Shown here in pieces: positions 54,315 to 64,000 of a stretch of DNA of 64,000 nt; the first letter of the stretch is position 1, and every line of letters starts with the position of its first letter. Below the pieces are notes generated by a model. The model did no database searches. It was not told the DNA's origin and saw only the letters and a program-made list of their open reading frames with translations. Position numbers and translations under genes: made by a program. Where the stretch lies: positions 61,926,659 through 61,990,658 of the forward strand of contig CM049313.1 in the NCBI GenBank assembly GCA_026874595.1, given 5' to 3'. The stretch comes from Sipunculus nudus (Eukaryota; Annelida; Sipuncula; Golfingiida; Sipunculidae).

Positions 54315-55154
54315 ATGGTTAGGTCAGATGGTCACGCGGCGAAGGATAATGAAAATTTTGGTAATTTGCATCGGTCCAATCCTAGTGACCAACACCATAT
54401 CCCAACGTTTATGTTGCGATGCCAATACACGTCGCACGTCAAAGATCTTCTTAACTTCCGTCGGGTATTGCGCAAGGACCTCGTTACCGAAAAGGCTACA
54501 ACAAGCGCCAAATATATCCGACAAATTTCTTTCCTACGTTTATGCTATAAAGCTAAAAAAATATATATGGTTTGGTTCCTTAGGCTTTTTTTCAGAAATC
54601 AGTGCGGGCGAGTGGATTTTTATATTTGGGTGGGGGGGGGGGATGGTGGTATATATATATTTTGATAAAAATGTCATATGAATAGGGAAAAGCATGATAA
54701 AACAGATATACTTTGCTAAACAAGGAAAAACATTGCACAACAAAGGAAATTTTATCAAAATTGTATGGTTTTATCTGCTTTAAAGAAGTATCCGAGGGGC
54801 TGGACCTCAAAACTGGTTAGTTTCTTCTGAAAATAAAAATAAAAAGTTTGATGCAGGGGTTTAAAATTAATGCGGGCGGTGCCTGAGAACCATACCTTTA
54901 ATTTTTTAAGCCGACGCTTTTGATTTTGTCCAGAATTCATTTACATACATGCCAAAGAACTGCTCTCATTTTGGCTGACAAAAACCCATTTTTTCGTACG
55001 TGAACAAAACTTAATAAGTGCCATTATTTACTAATGGGGAACTAAACACATGGCCGTGTTACATTTGATGTTCTTTTTTATGGAAATGCTGCGTGAAGTG
55101 AGGGTTTAAACTGACCCCCCCCCCCCCGTACAGCATTATCCTGGATCCGATACT
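54315..55154. other. Unassigned spacer with G/C homopolymers
   Basis: Contains G11 (54632-54642) and C13 (55115-55127). Overlapping frames of 116 and 117 residues are in different registers of the same DNA and match nothing I recognise. Confidence 0.4.
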
Positions 55155-55257
55155 GTATATATATGTTACTTATTCAGAAGATGACCTAGGACAGGTTTTT
55201 TAATCGTAACCGGTGTGTAACAGGTGTACAATATTTTGTGACTCCTTTGGGGGGGGG
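55155..55257. repeat. Inverted repeat X, left arm
   Basis: GTTACTTATTCAGAAGATG through TGTGACTCCTTTGGGGG; its reverse complement occupies 55673-55774 with essentially no mismatch apart from poly(G) and (TA)n length. Confidence 0.9.
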
Positions 55258-55479
55258 GGGGGGGGGGAGACGTCTCGAGCAACATCTTGTATTCTAATAG
55301 GATAAACACCATTTTAAACAATTGTTTACCAAGGAACATAATAACAACACAAATTGAGCTTGATATCTCATGTACAGTGTAAAAATAATAATTTTGATCA
55401 TATAGCTATCTAATTACCTTTTAATAGGGGAAGGAGGAAACCAGGCAAGAGGCCTGGTATGGAGATCGTTCATACTTTA

Positions 55480-55910
<431 letters not shown>

Positions 55911-56419
55911 GATAATGCACGGAGAAAAAATAAGATAAGATCATATATTGTAAAAGTGTTTGTTGTAATACCAAGAACGAATGACAGGTCTCCTGGTCTC
56001 TGGGAACTTGGTTCCTCCTGACAAAATGAAATATAGCACAACAGTGAGAGTACTGCGGGATACCAGGCATCTATTCTAATGCTCTTTATAAGTAATATGT
56101 ACTGACATCTTGAATGAAACGTTTCACACCGGCATGAAATATAAAATTACGACAGAGTCATGCTTATAGAGCTCTACATGTGGTCTATTGACAGGATGGG
56201 GCTTTTGAATTCGGGGTCACTACAGCACGAATGGTGCCGCCCTTACTTCTGAAGCATATTTTAGTCTATTTATACGTGGAACCAACCCGATGATACATCT
56301 AAGATCGGTACTTTCCTTAAAACTGACCAATAACACAAACTAAATGCACAAACTAAATGGAAAATCCACGTTTCTTTCAGATAAATAGTTTGTAAAGAGG
56401 GTTAATTAAAGCGCTGTTT

Positions 56420-56575
56420 TCTCCGCTGACGACCCGAGCGTGATCCCCGGTGTGGCAGTGAAAGTGTTTTGTAGTGGCCAAAACCGGTGGTTTTCTCCGG
56501 GTTCTCAGGTTTCCTCCATATCTAGACACAACCAAACGCCATCACCTGAGCCATGGGGAGTGCCTAGATTAGTAA
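56420..56575 (+). mobile_element. tRNA-derived SINE with conserved central domain, copy 2 (truncated)
   Basis: Plus strand: GCGTGATCCCCGG (box B-like), then TGTAGTGGCCAAAACCGGTG and GTTTTCTCCGGGTTCTCAGG then TTTCCTCC, matching the central block of the copy in FBXO22 intron 1. The box A half is not clear and the tail is absent. Confidence 0.6.
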
Positions 56576-58639
56576 TAATAACTATTTGTATAATCCAGAA
56601 AATAAATTTTCATAATAAAACAGTCGACAAAGAGTGGAAAATGAATCTCAAAAGAAATGCGGTATTGAGAAGACGTTGGCCAAATATAGATTAACATCAT
56701 TATTGTTTGAGTGACGACAACGCAATTAAAAAAAATGTATAAAGAAGCCATCCACTTTGAAAATAATTTGGAGAAATCTTTTTGACTAAATAGCAAATCG
56801 AAAGTTTATAAACTGAAGCCCCGAGGACATCACGAAAACAAAGTTGTTGGTTTAGGGTAGTCTCAGGAGTGCTAACAACAAATACATGTATGACGTTGAG
56901 GGCTCTTGCAGAAGAAGATGTAACGTGTAGCTACCTATGTGAAACGACTGGCTCAGATAAATAGATTCCAGTAGTAATAAATGTTTGTTCCCTAGCTTTG
57001 TTAATTGTCATGGAATAAGCAGGTCTGATCGAAAAATGACAACGCTTCCAGAAAAAAGACGGTTCAACGTCTCTCTTTGCAAGTTTGTGGCAAAGAAATA
57101 TCTTCATCCTTTTTCTGATAGCAAATTAACTGACACATTTATGTGCGGATTTATATTGAAAATGTGTAAATCGTTAAACACCGTATGAACTGTTCGTTAA
57201 ATTTTGGAGGAAAATCAGGACAAATATATATTTTTTTCTTTTTTACCATTAAGACAAAGGACGATGCCTAAGACACCGTGAAGACGATACCGATTTGTAT
57301 GCATTTGTCACGCCGTGTTACTGAAGCGTGCATGATAGTATTTATATATAAAACATGTAAACATGACCGCATGAATGATAAGGAGATTCTGGCGGAGGTC
57401 TGTGTTCTACGATAACAATCAATTTTCGAAATGGGATCTATATAGTTTAAAGATGAACTGGTAACATGTTTTCATATTTCAATGTCCCCTGGAGACTGGA
57501 GATTCAAAAAATAAAATATCTGTGCGTCCAAAGTTGTAGTGCTTCCTTTTAAAAATATTTTTTTATTGAAATCAATACACTGGCAGAACTATTAAAACCA
57601 TGGTTACCATGGAAAGTTTTTTTAAAAAAGAAATAGAAATCATTCCTGTAAACCCATAAAAAAGTGTGTCAAACGGTGGTCGTGTAACTGTTGTTGTTGG
57701 GAGAGGAGTTTAGCTGTCTTTGTGTAGCGGTTGAATTTACTTCCTTTTCAGGTAGTTAATTTCTTTAGAGGCGATATTATGGAAATTGGGATCAACGGGA
57801 ATGAAAGTGGACTTGCTACTTCTTATTGAACAAATTCATGGGATCCCTGGCCATTACTCGCTCTGTGGCCATTGAAAACGAATGCAAGAAAATCCTTATG
57901 GCACCCCTAGAAAAAGTGTGATTTGCCTGGAGGACTTTACAGCACAAAAGGAAGAGAGGCACTTGTGCGGAAAAATGTAAATATTAAAACTATTACTTAT
58001 GCAGCCTAATAGAAAATAATCGGGGAAAAGAAAACAAACTTGTAGTAGAAGAGCGCACCGACTATTTGTGTGGAGGACTAAATCAGAGCGGAAGCAGGTA
58101 AAGCTTTGTGGAGAAGAATACCCAACTGCTTATTAATTATATAGATCACTGAGGGACACATGAACAAGTATGCACAAATGAATTCTTACAGTCGAACACA
58201 TAACGTCATCGTCCTCCGACCAGATTTTGTGATCATCACCACGTAAAACTCTTTCACCTCAACTCTTATCGCAATATTAAAAAAAAATATATATTTCACT
58301 TCATGGACATTGTAGACGCAATTCATGCCTTCTCAAATTAACTGCTTCTAGCCGTGCTCAGGTGTAATCTGTCGTGTCATATACCCCGTTTACAATTTTT
58401 CAACAGTAACGCAGCTGTGGCCAAAGGTTTCTTGTCCGGGCTTAAAGGCGGAGATGTCAGACTATACACAAGTAAAATTTTTATCAACAACATTACATCT
58501 GTGGCGACCAAACTTGCTGGGTTTTAGGGAGACTCAGGTGAAGTCAATTACGGAACTGAAGGACAAATAATCCAAGTTTAATTTCACATTAGAAATGTGA
58601 AAGTTTTTCAAAGATCTTTTGAAGTTCCTCTTGTCCTAT
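56576..58639. other. Unassigned intergenic sequence
   Basis: AT-rich with no frame above 75 residues that looks coding and no evident transposon ends. Confidence 0.4.
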
Positions 58640-58757
58640 AGAACATCAGAATTTACTCTTGTTTGGAGAACATCAGAAGTTGCTCTTGTTCCGGAGAACA
58701 TCAGAAGTTGCTCTTGTATTTTAGAACATCAGAAGTTACTCTTGTCTCGGAGAACAT
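58640..58757 (+). repeat. ~34-bp minisatellite, about four units
   Basis: GAACATCAGAAGTTGCTCTTG recurs with variable 8-13 bp linkers (TTTGGA, TTCCGGA, TATTTTA, TCTCGGA). No gene nearby that I can support. Confidence 0.85.
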
Positions 58758-59437
58758 ACTAAAATGTATTTAAATCAACGTCATCTCTCATGACAACAAA
58801 AGCCTGTGACACCGGTCCATTTTGCATTTTTCGTTCGATATCTACTCTCCAGATGGCAGCACATCTTCGATGGACAGAAGAGCACAATGAGTCTCTCTTG
58901 TTGAGGCGTACCTTGGGTTCTCCATTTTATAATGGACTTTTACTTTATATGGTAAAGGTAAAATGGTAGTGTAGGTGAGAGTGGTGGGTAATAAGGTGTC
59001 CGTAAACCATTACAAGATTTTTAATGTAGCGGTAGATCACCACGTCTCTACTAATAGCAGGGTGACACTGGGGTGCTGTATAGTTCTTAGATTAACTTCA
59101 GTTTCTACCATTTACAAAAGGCACGATTTTCATTGCACGAGTTTCAAGGAAGTCCATGCCAGACACAAGTTGTCGGTGGCTAAACCATCTAATTCTATTA
59201 TCAATATTTATAAAAAAAAACCGAACAATTACTTATTCACTTCACTAATATATATACATCTTTGTCCTTACTGCAGGTAGTGGACGGTATATAATTGAAT
59301 ATATATTATATATATTATATATATTTAATATATATATTATATTTTTGTATATTTCGTACGCCAATCTTGACATATGACTAACTTAATGTTACTCACAAAC
59401 AAACCTGATCCCTGGGTTTCATAGTATTCATCTGGCT

Positions 59438-59439
<2 letters not shown>

Positions 59440-59499
<60 letters not shown>
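59440..59499. repeat. (TA)n microsatellite
   Basis: About 30 TA units directly upstream of a family-E-like repeat that starts TAGGTCTGTGAAATG. Confidence 0.93.
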
Positions 59500-59502
<3 letters not shown>

Positions 59503-59508
59503 TGATAG

Positions 59509-59888
59509 GTCTGTGAAATGTGAGGGACCTTTAAATGGATTCCGATTATCGATTCTTTCCCAATCTCGATTCAGTTATTACTTTAGTAGTAAACTTCAGG
59601 GCTTATTTTAAAATTACACACATATTTTTCATTAGTAGATATTAGATAAATTAAGCAAGTAAAGAGATAATTAAGCTTTCCCGCTGTTTATCGCAATAGT
59701 GACTTTGTTTGCCTTGACACCGTGGCATGCTCCTACAAAAGTGACAGCTCATAGAGATCTCCGGGTGGCCCATGTAAAAAAAGCAATAGCAACAATAAGG
59801 GTAAATTTAAATTAAAGAATCGATTACAGTTAAATCGAGGGATTGCAGTTCAATGTATCTATTATGCAACGCATTGATACAACCCTAC
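59509..59888. repeat. Possible MITE (family E), copy 2
   Basis: Starts TAGGTCTGTGAAATG and ends GCATTGATACAACCCTA, imperfect inverted ends. It contains CGATTATCGATTC and AATCGATTACAG. Related to 24012-24415. No convincing target duplication. Confidence 0.45.
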
Positions 59889-60423
59889 TTAATAACAAGG
59901 CACAGGCAATGGACCTTCCGGCTTGAAGGTTCAAACTCAAGTAAAACCAAAGCAAGTGCAAAGGTGCTTCAAACTTGGTCATAGAAAGAGACTGCAACTA
60001 TATAAATAAAATGTGGATCATTTCAAGCAGTTTGTTACATGAAATGTGCAACCCACATGGTATTAAAATTACAAGTCAACAATATCCATACTAATATATG
60101 TATCCAAATTCAAAAGACCATCCGCAGTCCAATGCCAGACAAAGCAATGGTAGGCAGGCAGACAGATTAGTCAGTTAGCATGTCATTGCAATGAAAGTCC
60201 GCGGGCCCCGCCACATGCCAATAAATTCGGATGATTAACGTTTCCTCTATACCACCAATATACATGTTCTTTTTATGCAGAATGCATCATTGGGTTTTAC
60301 ACGGAAGATAGCATATCTGACATTGGATGAACCTGATACTGAACAAATGAATCAAGCTTTTGACTAGTTGCAAAAGTTATATTGGCGCCCCAGAGGCGTT
60401 TTGTTACCATAGAAACCCATATA

Positions 60424-61644
60424 CAGTGGAACTCCAGAATTACGACTACCCTGGGGACTGAGCAATGTCGTCGTTATTTTTGGGTGGCCGTATTTGTGAA
60501 ACTCTTACCTTGGTCGCATATAACACGCTGATGTTTAATGTGTATCACTGTGTATCTTTTGCATGTCTTTAACGTGAATTATAACAAAATATTTTACTTA
60601 GCGGAGAACCCTTATTATGATTTTTATTGTGTAGGTTAAAAGAAAACAAAATTGTTTTATATATATATTCATGATAAAAATTAATATACATGTACATATA
60701 CGCGGAGTGACTGATGATTAACACAAAATTACACTAGAGGCAATACGAAGACAACCTACTGAATACATATTGAACATAATACGTGGCTGTCATATATTTA
60801 GCCTTCCGCTTTAGTATATTTTGCGTGCACTTGAGTTGTACCGAACTAAACTGCTGAGCCAGTTGGTTCTGACACCGTCCTGGTGTTGACGCCTTGATTA
60901 ACGCCACTTTCTCCTTCAAGGAGAGCTCTTTCACAGGCATGGTCGCACGACAGCAAGCAATTTAAATGCAAACTGAACCAGTAGAGAAATAAACTGACAG
61001 CGATCTATCAGATTAGGCAAGACAATGTGTGGGATTTGCCCCCATGCAAGCTTTATTTATACATTTTGCTGACTGCTCAATACTCTGTGTGAGTAAGGTA
61101 TGAACACATTTAGGATTAACTAGGTCGTTAATTTGACCAGTGAGGATCGAACAATATGTGATGAGTTGAAATATTAAGCTCTCACCCCTGCACTTAGGGT
61201 AGCTGTAATACAGGTGATCACTGAGGGTCTAGCATCGCTAGCCCAAGACCCAAGGGCAGGCCGGCTCATTAAGTAACCAGGCCGATGGTCAACCTCAGCG
61301 AGTCTCAGCACAGACACCAAGTCAGGAAGATTTGAGGGACCAGACTAACACTCGGGTTCAGAAACCTTGTTACCCGCTGTGATCTGTCGTTAAGGCGCCT
61401 GTGACAAGGCGCAGCCATTGACTCTTGACAAATGTTATTTCAGTACTTCACAGCGGTGGTCGCTTTAGCGGGGTTGCATTAGCGCTCGGGCCAGAAATCT
61501 GGTCGTAATTCTGAATTCAGGGGTGGTCGTAATTTTGAGTCATATATAAACACAAATAAACTAAAAAAAATCGGGACCAAACAAAGTGGTCGTAATTGTG
61601 GGGTGGTCGCAATTGTGGGGTGGTCGCAATGCGGGGTTCCACTG
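60424..61644 (-). mobile_element. TA-flanked pogo/Tigger-like element, 1.2 kb, with residual transposase N-terminus
   Basis: TA-CAGTGGAACTCC at the left and GGGGTTCCACTG-TA at the right. Subterminal GTCGTAAT/GGTCGCAATTGTGGGG modules repeat at the right end. The minus strand carries a short frame with similarity to the helix-turn-helix of pogo/CENP-B type transposases. Most of the catalytic region is missing, so it cannot be autonomous. Confidence 0.8.
60734..60940 (-). pseudogene. Truncated pogo/CENP-B-type transposase (N-terminal HTH only)
   Basis: Starts MPVKELSLKEKVALIKAS, followed by NQLAQQFSSVQ and QNILKRKAKY. This matches the CENP-B N-terminal HTH pattern (LSLKEKxxII...G.SQ..LA..FGVS..TVSNILKNK). 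After about residue 50 the frame reads unrelated sequence and stops. The DDE domain is absent. Length is 68 residues against roughly 400-600 for intact family members. Confidence 0.7.
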
Positions 61645-61996
61645 TACATGTATATCCAGTCTGTAACCAAGATAAACATATTCTCTCTCCTCTTTTGACA
61701 CCTTTGTGTTGACTATTTTCTATTGCCAATTTAGAATTTACAAATTATGCCAAAGCATTTCTACGACCTTTATTTGTAGCACCAAAAATATTTTTTTCAG
61801 TGGTGAGCATAATAGTACAATTTACAACAACTGATTATGTCATCATGCCACTCTTGCTGAGCCATGTCTATGTTTAATGCTATTTATGAAGAAGTCATCA
61901 GTACAAATTTTGTGCCATCTAAATATATTTAGATCCAGCTTACATGTGTGACCCATGTTGTTTCTCATTGTCATCCAACTGATGTAATATAATATA

Positions 61997-62080
61997 CAGT
62001 AGAATCTCCGAATTACGGACACTGTCTGGACCGTAAATAGGAGGCGCCCTCAGAGGTGCCCGTGAGGAGAGGTATCACTG
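61997..62080. mobile_element. 84-bp TA-flanked miniature element
   Basis: TA-CAGTAGAATCTCCGAATTAC at the left and GAGAGGTATCACTG-TA at the right. The ends resemble those of the pogo-like elements at 60.4 and 41.6 kb, with mismatches. Far too short to code. Confidence 0.55.
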
Positions 62081-64000
62081 TATATGTGTTTTGGATCATG
62101 CTTTTTATGCATATACAAAAGCTAAAACTTATATTTTAAATATACTTCGGGGTATTTAATAAATAACTAAAATCCGTGACATTCCCGTGACAAACTGTTA
62201 CATTTGTAGTATTGGATCCAACATTTATAGCACATTTACAGAATTTATCAAGTGCTTTCTCTTTTTATACTAGTGTAACCCCACAAATCGCCACCATATA
62301 ATAAAATAAGTAACACCAGGCTTTCAAATAAATAAAAATGACGACAACTTTGCTTGAAACTTTTGGTGACACAGGTTGCTTTATTTGCATGCATCACTGA
62401 GTTTTGTTCAGGATACATTATTTGTTAAGACATTTATAAAAGGAAAGTTCTTTTTTGTTTTATGAGTCATGCTCCCCTTCTGAAAACCATAACTTAAGTA
62501 TTATCTTTGCTGACTTTCATACCATCATTTTTTTTACAAAATATATTCAAATGATCAATCTACTTCATACAGTCAAGACTGTATCTTAAAAAAATCCAAT
62601 GTCAGCAGCAAACATCAAAATCATTAAATGTGGTATATTTACAACTATATAAATTCCCTGACAATTTTAAGTGTTCAAAAGATAATAAAATTCATTTATT
62701 AATATGGAAAATAACAAAGGACTGACCATACAAACCAAGCCAGGGAACACATAAAATAATCTGTAGTTCCTCAAGCTGTAAGAATGCATGATTTTACTTT
62801 GGTATACATGTACATAGGATTAAGTATTTTAAATATCTTTCCGTATCTTTTTTTTTCTCAAACAAACACATACCGTAGAACATTGTAGAATATATACCAT
62901 AGATTCAGAGGAATGTGTTGTCAGAATAAAATATAAATTTTATCAAAGAGAAAATTATAAACATTTATATGTGATCAGATTCAAATAATTTTCAAATGGT
63001 TACTCTCATAGACCCGCGGTATTACGGCCTAGTGCTCTTAGCAGAATATAATACTATTATCGCTCTGAGAGTGTGGTCGTTTGTCGAGAGAGACACCTAG
63101 GGGCGACACCTAGTGATGAACAAAAAAAATGAACGTCTCTGGTAATCTCTAAAAAAGTGACCTTAAGCCATTTAAGCCTTTGAGTTGTACTAATGCAAAC
63201 ATTGTTTCGGCATCATGTTTCAGCTGATTAACGGACAAAAAGTCAGACCGACGGATAAACCGAGAGATATTTTAAAATATTACGTATGTATTAAGATTAC
63301 GACGTCGGGTCCTATCGACCACGTATCGCAATATAAATTTAACTAAAGTGACACCGTTCCCAGGAATTATATATCTACATTCATGGAAATCCAGGATATA
63401 AATTTGAAAAAATAAAAGGATAATAAATAAATATATAAAACACGGGAATGTAACGAATCGACCAGTCCAACAAGCAGGATTAATTACATATATTAAATTC
63501 CAGACTCACTCACCGTTGAAATTTAAAATATAAAATAAAACCTTGGGTTCACTGACTTTTTCGGGAATTCGCTCATACATTGCTTTTAGTTATACATAGC
63601 ACAACTTGGCTTTTATGAGCAGTAGCTCACTCTCCTGTGTCTCAAAATAATGTCAAACGACAGTAAGGACATAATCTAAATGTAATAAATCATGGACCGG
63701 CAGGGCTATTTGCAGACGTATATAAATTTGGAGAGCAATGACATTTATTTGACAAGGTAAAGTATTACATGATGGGTTCCAAGGCAGGTTTCGTGTTTAA
63801 TAAAGATCCTTAAAGTAAAAATCTTTGTCTGCAAGGCCGGCTTATATGCTCCGTATGGGTCAATTCTTCAACCTACATGCACGTGTCTGAGCTGGACCAG
63901 AGTACAAAGGCACAGCGGAGACTGTTGACTTTTCTTTTATTTCTTTGTGTGAATTGTCATAATAAGGACAGAACTTTGGTCATTGTTTCTTTATCTTTAA
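62081..64000. other. Right flank, no gene seen
   Basis: AT-rich; AATAAA on the minus strand near 62380 might be a poly(A) signal of a gene lying outside the window to the right, but no exon is visible. From about 63000 CpG density rises slightly without a recognisable feature. Confidence 0.35.

Noticed and set aside
54315-54681. Two overlapping frames of 116 and 117 residues
   Set aside because: Same DNA in two registers with no family similarity; the sequence runs into a G11 tract and (TA)n.
58975-59280. 101-residue plus-strand frame
   Set aside because: No recognisable motif, AT-rich end, no splice or poly(A) context; probably chance.

Overview
This is animal nuclear DNA: AT-rich, intron-rich, and full of microsatellites, poly(G/C) tracts and layered transposon debris. 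No bacterial-style operons, CRISPR arrays or rRNA genes are visible. The repeat content points to a mollusc, most likely a bivalve. Several repeat families have T-rich ends, a (CCGT)n tract just inside one end, and tandem internal repeats, which resembles the pearl / Helentron-type elements known from bivalves. The taxon is an inference from repeats plus the lophotrochozoan look of the two genes; nothing in the window proves a species.

Two complete protein-coding genes sit head to head around 37.13-37.50 kb with 363 bp between their ATGs. On the minus strand, 37,134 down to 17,229, is MPP10 (MPHOSPH10), a U3 snoRNP / SSU-processome subunit. I could assemble 11 exons with phase-compatible junctions, predicting 701 residues. 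On the plus strand, 37,498-47,972, is FBXO22, an F-box plus FIST-domain protein: 5 exons, predicting 406 residues. The shared promoter region carries a CACGTG E-box.

Almost everything else is mobile or repetitive. 0.9-6.0 kb is repeat family A, nested in itself, with a ~278-bp tandem array. 6.8-13.1 kb is family B, also nested in itself, with a recent ~600-bp tandem duplication and decayed endonuclease fragments. The MPP10 introns hold two 37-bp minisatellites that copy exon 3' ends together with their 5' splice sites, a large foldback element, a family-B element ending about 15 bp upstream of exon 3, a hAT MITE, a tRNA-derived SINE and a 2.96-kb hAT-like element with an exact 8-bp target duplication. 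FBXO22 intron 1 holds a 531-bp element with 9-bp target duplications, a family-A copy, a TTAA-bounded MITE, a TA-flanked pogo-like element and a SINE. From 48.8 kb to the right edge there is no gene I can support. That stretch has more TA-flanked elements, one keeping a piece of transposase, a TIR element (50.8-54.3 kb) carrying family B and family C insertions, a polypurine tract, interleaved inverted repeats around 55 kb, and unassigned sequence.

The observation I would follow first is the pair of exon-junction minisatellites in MPP10 introns 7 and 10. Both have 37-bp units, both start at the exon, and each unit repeats the authentic 5' splice site, so the gene carries dozens of tandem candidate donors at two junctions.
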